From the NCBI RefSeq assembly GCF_000013885.1, contig NC_007964.1, positions 1,350,001 through 1,414,000 on the forward strand: a stretch of 64,000 bases of DNA, written 5' to 3'. The notes under the pieces were generated by a model. It was given only the letters and a program-made list of their open reading frames with translations. It was not told where the DNA came from and searched no databases. Position 1 is the stretch's first letter. Every line of letters begins with the position of its first letter. Made by a program: the position numbers and the translations under genes. The DNA comes from Nitrobacter hamburgensis X14. Lineage in GTDB: Bacteria > Pseudomonadota > Alphaproteobacteria > Rhizobiales > Xanthobacteraceae. Of this stretch, positions 35,543 through 44,292 are shown piece after piece.

Positions 35543-36106
35543 CAAGCGAGAAGGGTCTGACGCGCCGAATCGGGGACAACTGGCCGTGAGTGGAGCGCCG
35601 TGCGTCATTGCACTCGCGCGAACAGATGTCGCCGCGGGCCTTGAGTCGCGCGTTGCCGTTTGCCGGAACAAAGAGCCCTATTCAGCGCGCCGCACTGGCT
35701 GCCCCGAGCGCCCGTGGCAAAATGGCGCAGTGAGTAGGACCGGAAAGCCCACAAACCGGAAAGCTCGTAGATCGCTTGGATCGAGCATTACAACTATAGC
35801 GTGTTTTTATCAACCTTAAGCTGTTTATTATGCCGCGCACGGCCCGTCTGGAGGCCAAATGGCAAGGCGGGCTGGACATGATTCCGGTCCCCGGCCGACT
35901 CAGGGCGCGGCCACCCTGTCCAAATATCAGGCAAACGGTGGGATCTGAGCGCGAAAATCAGGCAATTGTCGGCTCGAGCCGCTCGATTTGTACATTTTGT
36001 ACATTAAAGGACGATGACTTCGCCAACATGATCGCCACACCGTTGCTCTGTCTTCCCGATTGCGCTAACTCCTCGCGGGCAGATTAACCTTGGCAGGAGA
36101 CTTGAC
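35543..36106. other. Long intergenic interval with an inverted repeat TGTAC-N5-GTACA
   Basis: No gene that I can support. At 35989-36003 stands the perfect dyad TGTAC ATTTT GTACA, which is also read as two tandem TTGTACATT units, about 100 bp before the oxidase subunit gene. It could be an operator for a repressor; no family can be named. The rest shows neither coding character nor repeats. Confidence 0.4.
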
Positions 36107-36259
36107 GTGTCTGATCATGGCGAAATCGTTTACTCGACGGCGGACGGAATGGATTACCCGGCGCACGAGAATACATATAAGACGTTCATCAAAGCGTCGA
36201 CGTACGGCACTGCGGCCGTGATTGTCATTGTCTCGTTGATGGCGATCTTCCTCACCTGA
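36107..36259 (+). CDS. aa3-type cytochrome c oxidase subunit IV-like small protein
   Basis: GTG start with AGGAGA seven bases upstream. 50 residues: a polar start, MDYPAHENTYKTFIKASTYG then one membrane span TAAVIVIVSLMAIFLT. The pattern Y.AH..TY..F........ followed by a single C-terminal helix is that of the tiny alphaproteobacterial aa3-oxidase subunit IV (COX4_pro_2). It sits directly before pntAA, a frequent arrangement in this group. Confidence 0.8.
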   Translation: MSDHGEIVYSTADGMDYPAHENTYKTFIKASTYGTAAVIVIVSLMAIFLT

Positions 36260-36342
36260 TTGTCGGGCCGTCTGGGATTTTCATTCGCTAGCAATGTGGC
36301 TGGTGCTTTAATCGTGCGCAGCAGTTGACTGCGGGGGGCATC

Positions 36343-37473
36343 ATGAAGATTGCCATAGCGAAGGAAATCGATCCGTCCGAGCCGCGGGTGGCGGCGTCGC
36401 CGGATACGGTGAAGAAGTTCAAGGCGCTCGGCGCGGATGTCGCAATCGAGCCGGGCGCCGGAATCAGGTCGGGATTGCCTGATTCGGACTTCGTGGCCGC
36501 GGGGGCTGTGGTCAGCGCTGATGCGCTCAAGGATGCCGACGTCGTCGTCAAGGTGAAGCGGCCGGAAGCCAGCGAGCTTGCGCAATACAAGCGTGGCGCA
36601 CTGGTGATCGCGATCATGGATCCTTACGGCAACGAGGCGGCGCTAAAAACGATAGCGGATGCCGGCGTGTCGGCATTCGCGATGGAACTGATGCCGCGCA
36701 TCACGCGCGCCCAGGTGATGGACGTGCTGTCGAGTCAGGCAAACCTGGCCGGCTACCGCGCCGTCATCGAGGCGGCCGAGTCGTTCGGCCGCGCATTTCC
36801 GATGATGATGACCGCAGCCGGCACCGTGCCGGCCGCGAAGGTGTTCGTCATGGGCGTCGGCGTTGCCGGCCTTCAGGCGATCGCCACCGCGCGCCGCCTC
36901 GGCGCCGTCGTCACCGCGACCGATGTGCGTCCCGCTACCAAGGAGCAGGTGGAAAGCCTCGGCGCCAAATTCCTCGCGGTCGAGGACGAGGAGTTCAAGA
37001 ACGCACAGACCGCCGGCGGCTACGCCAAGGAAATGTCGAAAGAGTATCAGGCCAAGCAGGCGGCGCTGACCGCTGAGCACATCAAGAAGCAGGACATCAT
37101 CATCACGACGGCGCTGATCCCCGGACGCCCGGCGCCGAAGCTGGTGACCGCGGAGATGGTGCGCTCGATGAAGCCGGGCTCGGTGCTGGTCGATCTCGCG
37201 GTCGAGCGTGGCGGTAACATCGAGGGCGTCAAGGCGGGTAAGATCGTCGATCTCGATGGCGTGAAGATCGTCGGCTTTACCAATGTCGCGGGCCGCGTCG
37301 CCACATCGGCGTCGAGCCTGTATGCCCGCAACCTGTTTTCGTTCATCGAGACGCTGGTCGACAAGACGACCAAGGCGCTCGCGGTGAACTGGGACGACGA
37401 ACTGGTCAAGGCCACCGCGCTGACCAGGAATGGCGCGGTCATTCATCCGAATTTCCAGCCGAAAAGCGCATGA
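36343..37473 (+). CDS. pntAA: Proton-translocating NAD(P) transhydrogenase, alpha subunit part 1
   Basis: NAD(H)-binding cytosolic domain (dI) of the transhydrogenase that reduces NADP+ with NADH using the proton gradient. 376 residues: MKIAIAKEIDPSEPRVAASP, MMTAAGTVPAAKVFVMGVGV (nucleotide loop), ARRLGAVVTATDVRP and GSVLVDLAVERGGNIEG. GGGGGG precedes the ATG at 36343. Followed by pntAB and pntB, so the alpha chain is split as usual in alphaproteobacteria. Confidence 0.96.
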   Translation: MKIAIAKEIDPSEPRVAASPDTVKKFKALGADVAIEPGAGIRSGLPDSDFVAAGAVVSADALKDADVVVKVKRPEASELAQYKRGALVIAIMDPYGNEAALKTIADAGVSAFAMELMPRITRAQVMDVLSSQANLAGYRAVIEAAESFGRAFPMMMTAAGTVPAAKVFVMGVGVAGLQAIATARRLGAVVTATDVRPATKEQVESLGAKFLAVEDEEFKNAQTAGGYAKEMSKEYQAKQAALTAEHIKKQDIIITTALIPGRPAPKLVTAEMVRSMKPGSVLVDLAVERGGNIEGVKAGKIVDLDGVKIVGFTNVAGRVATSASSLYARNLFSFIETLVDKTTKALAVNWDDELVKATALTRNGAVIHPNFQPKSA

Positions 37474-37617
37474 CGATTAGGTGCACAGCCGGCGAACGGG
37501 TTATCCCGTGGGGCATGCCGCGCGGGTTCACCAGCGGATTCCCGATGCACGCCATCGGCGCGAACGCGAGGCGTTCGTCGCCTGGCGTGCCCCGGAACGA
37601 CGAATAGGAACGTCCCC

Positions 37618-37935
37618 ATGGAACATATCGTTGAGGCCGTCGATCCCTTCGTGTTCCGGCTGTCGGTTTTCGTCCTGGCCGTGTTCGTCGGCTACTTCGT
37701 GGTGTGGTCGGTGACGCCCGCGCTGCATACGCCGCTGATGTCGGTCACCAACGCGATCTCGTCGGTGATCGTGGTCGGCGCGCTGCTCGCCGTCGGCGTC
37801 GGCATGATCTCGTCGGGATCGGGCTGGGCGCGGGCCTTCGGTTTCGTCGCCCTGGTGTTCGCCTGCGTGAATATCTTCGGCGGCTTTCTTGTCACCCAGC
37901 GAATGCTGGCGATGTACAAGAAGAAGCAGAAGTGA
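37618..37935 (+). CDS. pntAB: NAD(P) transhydrogenase, alpha subunit part 2
   Basis: A 105-residue membrane piece with three to four helices: VFRLSVFVLAVFVGYFVVWS, ISSVIVVGALLAVGVGMIS and ARAFGFVALVFACVNIFGGF followed by LVTQRMLAMYKKK, the typical end of PntA. Supplies part of the proton channel (dII). Confidence 0.95.
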   Translation: MEHIVEAVDPFVFRLSVFVLAVFVGYFVVWSVTPALHTPLMSVTNAISSVIVVGALLAVGVGMISSGSGWARAFGFVALVFACVNIFGGFLVTQRMLAMYKKKQK

Positions 37936-38005
37936 GCGGGGATCTCAAATAAATGTCGTCAAGCCCTGCGGAGGCGGGGCATCCAATAGGTCGTGACTGC
38001 CTGTC

Positions 38006-38108
38006 TAGAGCGTTTTCGAGCGAAGTGGATACCGGTTCGCGTGAAGAAAACGCGTCAAATCAAGATCATAGAGCCTCGCTTCTGATTCAATCAGAAGCGA
38101 GGCTCTAG
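38006..38108 (+). repeat. Interspersed palindromic repeat, copy E (short-spacer form)
   Basis: Complete and nearly symmetric: TAGAGCGTTTTCGAGCGAAG at the left, GATACCGGTTCGCGTGAAG in the middle and the hairpin GAGCCTCGCTTCTGA ... TCAGAAGCGAGGCTC at the right, ending CTAG. It stands between pntAB and pntB, inside the transhydrogenase operon. Confidence 0.88.
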
Positions 38109-38177
38109 TCATGACCGTTTCGGATGACTGGATCATCCGCTTTCGCGGATGATGACAGAAGAGGGGCTCTTAGTTAG

Positions 38178-39578
38178 ATGAACGCCAATCTCTCCGCGCT
38201 GCTTTACCTTGTCGCCGGTGTTTTGTTCATCCTGTCGCTGCGCGGGCTGTCGAGCCCGGCGTCGAGCCGCCGCGGCAATTTCCTCGGCATGATCGGCATG
38301 GCGATCGCGGTCGCGACCACGCTCGCGTCGCATCCGCCCGCCGACGGCGTGGCGTGGCTGCTGGTGATTCTCGGGGTCGCGATCGGCGGCAGCATCGGCG
38401 CGGTGATCGCGCGCCGGGTGCCGATGACGTCGATGCCGGAACTGGTCGCGGCGTTCCACTCGCTGGTCGGCATGGCCGCGGTGCTGGTGGCCGCGGGCGC
38501 GTTCTATGCGCCGGAAGCCTTCGGCATCGGCACGCCGGGCCATATTCATGCGCAGAGTCTGGTCGAGATGTCGCTCGGCGTCGCCATCGGCGCATTGACA
38601 TTCACCGGCTCGGTGATCGCGTTTCTGAAACTGTCGGGCCGCATGAGCGGCGCCCCGATCATCCTGCCGGCGCGTCACATCATCAACATCGTGCTCGCTC
38701 TGGCGCTGGTGTTCTTCGTCGTCGGGCTGGTGATGTCCGGCAGCGTGCTCGATTTCTGGCTGATCGTGATTCTGGCGCTGCTGCTCGGTGCTCTCTTGAT
38801 CATTCCGATCGGCGGCGCCGACATGCCGGTCGTGATCTCGATGCTGAACTCGTATTCCGGCTGGGCGGCGGCCGGCATTGGCTTCACGCTCGGCAATTCG
38901 GCGCTGATCATTACCGGCGCGCTGGTCGGCTCCTCCGGCGCGATCCTGTCCTACATCATGTGCCATGCGATGAATCGCTCGTTCATCTCGGTGATCCTCG
39001 GCGGCTTCGGCGGCGAGACCGCCGCGGCCGGCGGTGGCGCCGGCGGCGAGGTCAAGCCGGTCAAGCTCGGCTCGGCGGATGACGCCGCCTTCATCATGAA
39101 GAACGCACAGAAGGTCATCATCGTGCCCGGCTACGGCATGGCGGTGGCGCAGGCCCAGCACGCGCTGCGCGAAATGGCCGATAACCTCAAGAAGGAGGGT
39201 GTCGAGGTGAAGTACGCGATTCATCCGGTAGCGGGCCGCATGCCCGGCCACATGAACGTGCTGCTCGCCGAGGCTAACGTGCCTTACGACGAGGTGTTCG
39301 AGCTTGAGGACATCAATTCGGAATTCGCCCAGGCCGACGTGGCCTTCGTGATCGGCGCCAACGACGTCACCAACCCGGCGGCGGAGGAAGACAAGTCTTC
39401 GCCGATCTACGGCATGCCGGTGTTGCAGGTCTGGAAGGCCGGCACCGTGATGTTCATCAAGCGTTCGCTCGCATCGGGCTACGCCGGCATCGACAATCCA
39501 CTGTTCTATCGGGACAATACGATGATGCTGCTTGGCGACGCCAAGAAGATGACGGAGAATATCGTCAAGGGAATGTAA
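38178..39578 (+). CDS. pntB: NAD(P) transhydrogenase, beta subunit
   Basis: A 466-residue protein: about nine membrane helices in the first ~270 residues (ALLYLVAGVLFILSLRGLSS, AGIGFTLGNSALIITGALVG), then the NADP(H)-binding domain with VIIVPGYGMAVAQAQHALRE near 310, HPVAGRMPGHMNVLLAEA, and FVIGANDVTNPAAEED. It completes the transhydrogenase. The gap from pntAB holds a palindromic repeat, which may affect the ratio of the mRNAs. Confidence 0.96.
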   Translation: MNANLSALLYLVAGVLFILSLRGLSSPASSRRGNFLGMIGMAIAVATTLASHPPADGVAWLLVILGVAIGGSIGAVIARRVPMTSMPELVAAFHSLVGMAAVLVAAGAFYAPEAFGIGTPGHIHAQSLVEMSLGVAIGALTFTGSVIAFLKLSGRMSGAPIILPARHIINIVLALALVFFVVGLVMSGSVLDFWLIVILALLLGALLIIPIGGADMPVVISMLNSYSGWAAAGIGFTLGNSALIITGALVGSSGAILSYIMCHAMNRSFISVILGGFGGETAAAGGGAGGEVKPVKLGSADDAAFIMKNAQKVIIVPGYGMAVAQAQHALREMADNLKKEGVEVKYAIHPVAGRMPGHMNVLLAEANVPYDEVFELEDINSEFAQADVAFVIGANDVTNPAAEEDKSSPIYGMPVLQVWKAGTVMFIKRSLASGYAGIDNPLFYRDNTMMLLGDAKKMTENIVKGM

Positions 39579-39608
39579 TACGGCGATACTCAACAGCGGG
39601 AGGCCGAT

Positions 39609-40082
39609 ATGGCTGACAACAAGGCGAAGCGAGGCGGAAGCGACCGCGGCTTGATAGCGTTGAGTGAGGCCTACGAGGTCCGTTACTGGTCCAGGAAATT
39701 CAAAGTCACGCCGTTGAAGCTGAAGGCCGCGGTCAAGGCTGCCGGCCGCTCCGCCAGGAAGGTCGAAGCCTACCTCAAGCTGCAAAAGCTTAAGCCGGAG
39801 GATCGGGCGCTGATAGCGCTGAGCCAGCCGTACGAAGTCAGCTACTGGTCGAAGAGGTTCAAGGTGACGCCCGCAAGGCTCCGCGCTGCGGTCAAGGCGG
39901 TCGGACGCTCCTCGAAGAAGGTCGGCGTCTACCTCTCTCCCAAGAAGGCCGTCAAAAAGAAGACAGCCACCAAGAAGAAAACAGCCGCCAAGAAGAAAAC
40001 AGTCGTCAAAAAGAAAACAGTCGTCAAAAAGAAGAGGACGGTGAAGAAGGCAAAAAAGAGCGTTCGTAAGCGCGCCAGATAG
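39609..40082 (+). CDS. Tandem DUF3606 protein with histone H1-like lysine tail
   Basis: A 157-residue basic protein. Two copies of a DUF3606-type helical unit, RGLIALSEAYEVRYWSRKFK and RALIALSQPYEVSYWSKRFK, each followed by VTP..L.AAVKA.GRS..KV. From about residue 112 the tail is built of KKKT and (A/V)KKK repeats (AVKKKTATKKKTAAKKKTVV). Such tails bind DNA non-specifically, as in histone H1-like proteins. It starts 30 bp after pntB. Nucleoid or stress role is inferred from composition only. Confidence 0.75.
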   Translation: MADNKAKRGGSDRGLIALSEAYEVRYWSRKFKVTPLKLKAAVKAAGRSARKVEAYLKLQKLKPEDRALIALSQPYEVSYWSKRFKVTPARLRAAVKAVGRSSKKVGVYLSPKKAVKKKTATKKKTAAKKKTVVKKKTVVKKKRTVKKAKKSVRKRAR

Positions 40083-40088
40083 CCGCTT

Positions 40089-40107
40089 GCCGGCTTTATG
40101 AGCCGGC
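40089..40107 (+). terminator. Hairpin after the DUF3606 gene
   Basis: Perfect 7-bp stem GCCGGCT TTATG AGCCGGC just after the stop, but followed only by ACCTTTC. A weak terminator or mRNA-stabilising hairpin. Confidence 0.45.
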
Positions 40108-40286
40108 ACCTTTCAATGCCGGTCGGCGTGGATTTTTCGTGCGCTGGCCGTTTGGTTTTTCGCTGCTGCGACCGGTCTCGGTATCACCTTCGTCCCGTCA
40201 ACGGCCGGCGTTACCGCGAGCAGGATGCGTGCGGAGCGGGTCGCGGAAAATGAACCGACCCACCACATTGCCGGCCTCGCAGAGGG

Positions 40287-40463
40287 GCTTTCGTCGTCGG
40301 CAAAGTCTCGGTCGGAGGAATCTACGATTTCATCCGCACCGATCATGCCAGGTTCGGCGTTGGCGGGTTGATCAACCGCTATCTGCTGCCGGCCGACCTG
40401 CAACCGGTTTATGGCCGCGACCTTACCGGCTTCATGGCGTTCGGTCGGATCGAGTCGCTCTGA
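40287..40463 (+). pseudogene. Stranded C-terminus of an unidentified (outer-membrane-like) protein
   Basis: An open stretch reads AFVVGKVSVGGIYDFIRTDH, then ARFGVGGLINRYLLPADLQP and VYGRDLTGFMAFGRIESL-stop. It looks like the last strands of a beta-barrel, ending in a terminal FGRIESL. Upstream, a plausible continuation (RVAENEPTHHIAGLAEG) is in another frame, so the gene is frameshifted and its start is missing. Family not identified. Confidence 0.5.
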
Positions 40464-40494
40464 CACTGGAGCTATTCCGGCTTTGATTGGATCA

Positions 40495-40558
40495 AACGCG
40501 AACCGGCATCCATCCTCGGGTCAAGCCCGAGGACATGCTTTGCTCGAAAACGCTATAA
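40495..40558 (-). repeat. Interspersed palindromic repeat, copy F (truncated long form)
   Basis: Like copy C: one end plus the CCTCGGG/CCCGAGG hairpin; the CGCTTCTGA hairpin end is missing. Confidence 0.8.
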
Positions 40559-40666
40559 CGGACACGAAACGTTACAGCTTATCACCCACTTGCCACCGGT
40601 CGGTCGCGATTGATCCCTTAATCGGCCAAAAAGTTTTCCCATCAGACAGCGTGGGAGAGGCCGGTC

Positions 40667-41521
40667 ATGTTGATACTCGCTTTGAAATTTTTCTTTGAGA
40701 AGATATTGCCGTCTGTCCTCGCGACAGTGACAGCCGCCTACATCGTCAACCACTACATCGCCGACAGGCCTGCCGACGCGCCACTAACGGCTGCTGCGCC
40801 CGCCGTGATGCCCGATAAGGCCGCCAGCAACAATTCCGAGGCCGGGGTTCGGGCGAAGGGTGTTTCCGAGAAGGCGGTCGCGAAGGCTGAGGCCGGGAAG
40901 GTCCAGCCCGAGACGGCTGCGGCAAAACCCGCGGAGAAGAGGACGGAAACCGCGGGCCTGCCGACTGATGCGAAAAAGCATCAAACGGCGCGGCGCGAGA
41001 AAGCCGCCGCCAAGGTCACGCCCACGCCGGCTGCTCCGACCCAGACGGCCTCGGTTCCGGACGATCATCGCGATGCCAACGATCTTGCGCGTGCCGCGAT
41101 CGATCGCTTGCGCGGTGCGAACGATGCGCCCGTGCGGGTCGAGGCGTCGCGTCCTCGATCAGAGGTTTCTCGAGCGCAGCAGGACACCGATCGTCAGCCG
41201 GTCGAATCCACGTCGCCGCGCCTGCAGGAGGTCACGCGCGCCGCACCTCAGCCGGCGATGCAACCGCTACCGCCTGCGATCCGGGTGTCGACGCCGGCTG
41301 TCGAAATGCTCACGCCCGCCGCGACGGGGATGGAGGAATCGCAGGTCAGCAGCGGCGACCGGGCGCGGCTGCCGGTTCCGCCCGCGGATATTCCACAAGC
41401 GTCGCGACCGCTCGATCTGGAGGCCAACGTGGCGCCGCCGGCGATGCGCACCCATACCACGGTCGCCGACGACATGCTTTCGGCCGCGAAATCGGTCTTC
41501 CAGACAGTGCTGCCGCGATAG
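40667..41521 (+). CDS. Ala/Pro-rich membrane-anchored protein of unknown function
   Basis: A 284-residue protein with one N-terminal helix (FEKILPSVLATVTAAYIVNH) and then a long region rich in Ala, Pro, Lys and Glu, probably disordered, up to a short terminal helix ADDMLSAAKSVFQTVLPR. No known domain. The stop codon TAG is the first three bases of a palindromic repeat. Codon use is normal for the region. Confidence 0.6.
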   Translation: MLILALKFFFEKILPSVLATVTAAYIVNHYIADRPADAPLTAAAPAVMPDKAASNNSEAGVRAKGVSEKAVAKAEAGKVQPETAAAKPAEKRTETAGLPTDAKKHQTARREKAAAKVTPTPAAPTQTASVPDDHRDANDLARAAIDRLRGANDAPVRVEASRPRSEVSRAQQDTDRQPVESTSPRLQEVTRAAPQPAMQPLPPAIRVSTPAVEMLTPAATGMEESQVSSGDRARLPVPPADIPQASRPLDLEANVAPPAMRTHTTVADDMLSAAKSVFQTVLPR

Positions 41522-41648
41522 AGCGTTTCCGAGCGAAGCATGTCCTCGGGCTTGACCCGAGGATGATACCGGTTGGCGTGAAGAAAACGCGTCAAGCCAA
41601 AATCATAGAGCCCCGCTTCTGCTTCTATCAGAAGCGGAAAGGCTCTAG
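41519..41648 (+). repeat. Interspersed palindromic repeat, copy G (complete long form)
   Basis: The fullest long-form copy: TAGAGCGTTTCCGAGCGAAG, the hairpin GTCCTCGGG CTTG ACCCGAGGA, the common centre and the GCTTCTGCT/ATCAGAAGC hairpin, ending GGCTCTAG. Its leading TAG is the stop codon of the gene at 40667. Confidence 0.88.
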
Positions 41649-41678
41649 TCGCGGGCCTGACAAACACTTCGCCGATAC

Positions 41679-41712
41679 GAAAAACGCGAGCCCCGGGGCT
41701 CGCGTTTTTCGT
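41679..41712 (-). terminator. rpsU terminator (symmetric)
   Basis: Perfect palindrome around AACGCGAGCCCC|GGGGCTCGCGTT with T runs on both sides, 22 bp past the rpsU stop. It can stop transcription from either direction. Confidence 0.9.
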
Positions 41713-41733
41713 ATTCAAATCGAATGTCTGTTT

Positions 41734-42021
41734 TTAGCGAGGCGGGCGCGCACCGGCACCCGGGCCACCACGACCTGCTCCGGGTCCAGCACCAAAAACC
41801 GGCTTCGGCTTCATCGGCAGCAGGCCTTCGCGCTGCATCTTCTTGCGCGCAAGCTTGCGGGCGCGGCGCACGGCTTCGGCCTTTTCGCGAGCCTTCTTTT
41901 CAGAGGGCTTTTCGTAATGACCGCGGAGCTTCATCTCGCGGAAAATCCCCTCGCGCTGCATCTTCTTCTTCAGCGCCTTGAGGGCTTGATCGACATTGTT
42001 ATCGCGAACGAGAACCTGCAC
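41734..42021 (-). CDS. rpsU: 30S ribosomal protein S21
   Basis: A 95-residue basic protein: MQVLVRDNNVDQALKALKKK, MQREGIFREMKLRGHYEKPS and EKKAREKAEAVRRARKL, the S21 signature, with a Gly/Pro-rich extension (GAGPGAGRGGPGAGARPPR) typical of bradyrhizobia. Single gene with its own terminator. Confidence 0.97.
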   Translation of the reverse strand: MQVLVRDNNVDQALKALKKKMQREGIFREMKLRGHYEKPSEKKAREKAEAVRRARKLARKKMQREGLLPMKPKPVFGAGPGAGRGGPGAGARPPR

Positions 42022-42276
42022 GCGGCATCCTCTTTAATTGTACAAATTGAGAATTCGTCAGACAGCGGAAGGCCGACAAAGGCCGAGCCCTCAGTGTCGA
42101 GGCCGCGGATGTACCAGATTAAAGCGCGGATGTCCACCGTTGGGCGGTGGTTCGATCCGCGGTAAAACGTCGAAAATTCAGGTGAAAAGGGCCGCTATTG
42201 GGTCAGGAATGCTTCACATCCACGTTTCTATGGTTCCTGATCGGGATGGTTGATCCCCAACCAAGGGAGGCGTGTC

Positions 42277-42990
42277 ATGGATGTCAGGAAATACGCGGCC
42301 GAACTGATCGGCACTTTTTGGCTGACTTTTATGGGATGCGGCAGCGCGGTCATCGCGGCGGCGTTTCCGCAGGTCGGCATCGGACTGCTGGGCGTTGCTT
42401 TTACCTTCGGTCTGAGCGTCGTCACCATGGCCTACGCGATCGGGCACATTTCGGGCTGCCATCTCAACCCGGCGATCACGGTGGGTCTGACCGCGGGCGG
42501 CCGGTTTCCGGCCGGCCAGGTGGTGCCGTACGTCATTGCGCAGGTGATCGGCGCGGTCGCGGCGGCGGCGCTGCTCTATGTGATTGCCAGTGGTGCTCCG
42601 GGCTTCGATGTTGCCAAGGGCTTCGCGTCGAACGGCTACGGCGAGCACTCGCCCGGTCACTACAGCCTCATGGTCGGCTTCATCACCGAAGTGACGATGA
42701 CGGCCATGTTCCTGTTTGTCATCATGGGATCGACCCACGGCAGGGCCCCGGCGGGTTTCGCGCCGCTGGCGATCGGGCTCGCGCTGGTGATGATTCACCT
42801 CGTCAGCATTCCCGTCACCAATACGTCGGTGAATCCGGCGCGCAGCACCGGTCCGGCGCTGTTCGTCGGCGGTTGGGCCCTGCAGCAACTCTGGCTGTTC
42901 TGGGTGGCGCCGCTGATCGGCGGCGTCATCGGCGGCGTGGTCTATCGCGCGCTCAGCGACGAGCCGGAAGGCGTCGTCGCGGGAAAATAG
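42277..42990 (+). CDS. aqpZ: Aquaporin Z
   Basis: A 237-residue inner-membrane water channel with six helices. Both half-helix motifs are present: HLNPAITVGLTAGGRF near residue 65 and SVNPARSTGPALF near 190. The N-terminus RKYAAELIGTFWLTFMGCGS is AqpZ-like and the isoleucine/threonine pattern fits water over glycerol. ATG at 42277 has GGGAGG eight bases upstream; an ATG nine codons before lacks this. Confidence 0.95.
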   Translation: MDVRKYAAELIGTFWLTFMGCGSAVIAAAFPQVGIGLLGVAFTFGLSVVTMAYAIGHISGCHLNPAITVGLTAGGRFPAGQVVPYVIAQVIGAVAAAALLYVIASGAPGFDVAKGFASNGYGEHSPGHYSLMVGFITEVTMTAMFLFVIMGSTHGRAPAGFAPLAIGLALVMIHLVSIPVTNTSVNPARSTGPALFVGGWALQQLWLFWVAPLIGGVIGGVVYRALSDEPEGVVAGK

Positions 42991-43004
42991 CGTTACGTGT
43001 CATT

Positions 43005-43139
43005 GCCGGGCATGGCCGTTCGAAGGACGGCGTCGCTTCGCTCGCCTATGCGAAGAACGGCATCGCCTGCGCTCGCCTATGACCCGGTAATTCATCCTTT
43101 TGGGAAGATGGATGCGCGGATCAAGTCCGGGCATGACAA
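43005..43139. repeat. Second intergenic repeat family, copy 2
   Basis: Shares with the copy at 27231 the units GCCGGGCATGGCCGTTCG, GAAGAACGGC and TTCGCTCGCCTATG, and ends TCCGGGCATGACA. It lies between convergent aqpZ and purK. Confidence 0.72.
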
Positions 43140-43176
43140 GACAGGTCCGGAGTAAGCCGAACAACGCGTCCCATCG

Positions 43177-44292
43177 TCAGCCGCGGCCCTTGACCTCGGT
43201 GACATGCTTGATCTCGGTGACATGGCCCATCTTGCGGCCGGGGCGCGGCGCGCCCTTGCCGTAGATATGCACGGCTGCGCCCGGCACGGTGAGCCACTTC
43301 CCGTAGTCGAGGATGTCGTCGCCGATCAGGTTTGTCATGACTGCGCTGCCGTGCCGGACCGGCTTGCCGAGCGGCCAGCCGGCGACCGCGCGGATGTGCT
43401 GCTCGAATTGCGAAATCGAGGCGCCGTCGAGCGTCCAGTGCCCGGAGTTGTGGACCCGCGGCGCGATCTCGTTGACGAGCAGCGTCGGCCCGCCGGCGCC
43501 CGGCACCACGAACATCTCGACGGCCAGTACGCCGACATAGTCGAGCGCGATCGCGATCTTTTGCGCGATGTCGCGCGCCTGAGCGGCGAGCGTATCGGGG
43601 ATCGCCGCTGGTACGCGCGAATATTTCAGGATGTGATCGCGATGCTCGTTCTCGGTCACGTCGAAGCATTCGACGCCGCCATCGGCGCTGCGCGCGACGA
43701 TCACGGAAATCTCGCGCTCGAACGCTACGAAGGCTTCCAGGATCGCCGCCTTGGTGCCGAGATCGTCCCACACCTGGCTGGGATCGTCTCCCTCGCGAAT
43801 GATGGCCTGACCTTTGCCGTCGTAGCCGAAGCGGCGGGTCTTGATCACCGCCGGAAGGCCGATGATTTCGATCGCCTCGCGCAACGCCTCCGCCGACGCC
43901 ACGTCGGTATAGGCGGCGGTGCCGATACCGAGTCCGGTGATGAAGTTCTTCTCAACCAGCCGGTCCTGCACCGTCTCCAGAATGCGATGGTTGGGTAGCA
44001 CCGGCCGGCGCGCGGCGAGCACCATCGCGGTCGCCGCCGGGACATTCTCGAATTCATAGGTGACGACGTCGACGTCGGCTGCGAACAATTCCAGCGCCTC
44101 GACGTCGGCGTATTCGGCACAGGTGGCGTTCTGCACGACGTCGAACGCCGGCGAGTCCGGATCTGGCGAGAACACCTGGCACTTGAGGCCCAGGCGCGCC
44201 GCCGCCAACGCCAGCATCCGGCCGAGTTGTCCGCCGCCGAGAATTCCGATGGTGTCGCCCGGCTGAAGCGTCACCCGCCGAGAATCGCTCAC
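43177..44292 (-). CDS. purK: N5-carboxyaminoimidazole ribonucleotide synthase
   Basis: ATP-grasp enzyme that makes N5-CAIR from AIR, ATP and bicarbonate in purine synthesis. About 371 residues: DTIGILGGGQLGRMLALAAA at the start, KTRRFGYDGKGQ near 160, EAFVAFEREISVIVAR near 195 and NEIAPRVHNSGHWT near 270. The GTG at 44292 overlaps the TGA of purE by 4 bp with GGAGGG upstream; longer in-frame starts lie inside purE. Confidence 0.96.
   Translation of the reverse strand: MSDSRRVTLQPGDTIGILGGGQLGRMLALAAARLGLKCQVFSPDPDSPAFDVVQNATCAEYADVEALELFAADVDVVTYEFENVPAATAMVLAARRPVLPNHRILETVQDRLVEKNFITGLGIGTAAYTDVASAEALREAIEIIGLPAVIKTRRFGYDGKGQAIIREGDDPSQVWDDLGTKAAILEAFVAFEREISVIVARSADGGVECFDVTENEHRDHILKYSRVPAAIPDTLAAQARDIAQKIAIALDYVGVLAVEMFVVPGAGGPTLLVNEIAPRVHNSGHWTLDGASISQFEQHIRAVAGWPLGKPVRHGSAVMTNLIGDDILDYGKWLTVPGAAVHIYGKGAPRPGRKMGHVTEIKHVTEVKGRG

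Noticed and set aside
38133..40109. 658-codon open frame on the minus strand
   Set aside because: Antisense to pntB and the DUF3606 gene; composition (His/Arg/Asp rich) is typical of high-GC shadow frames.
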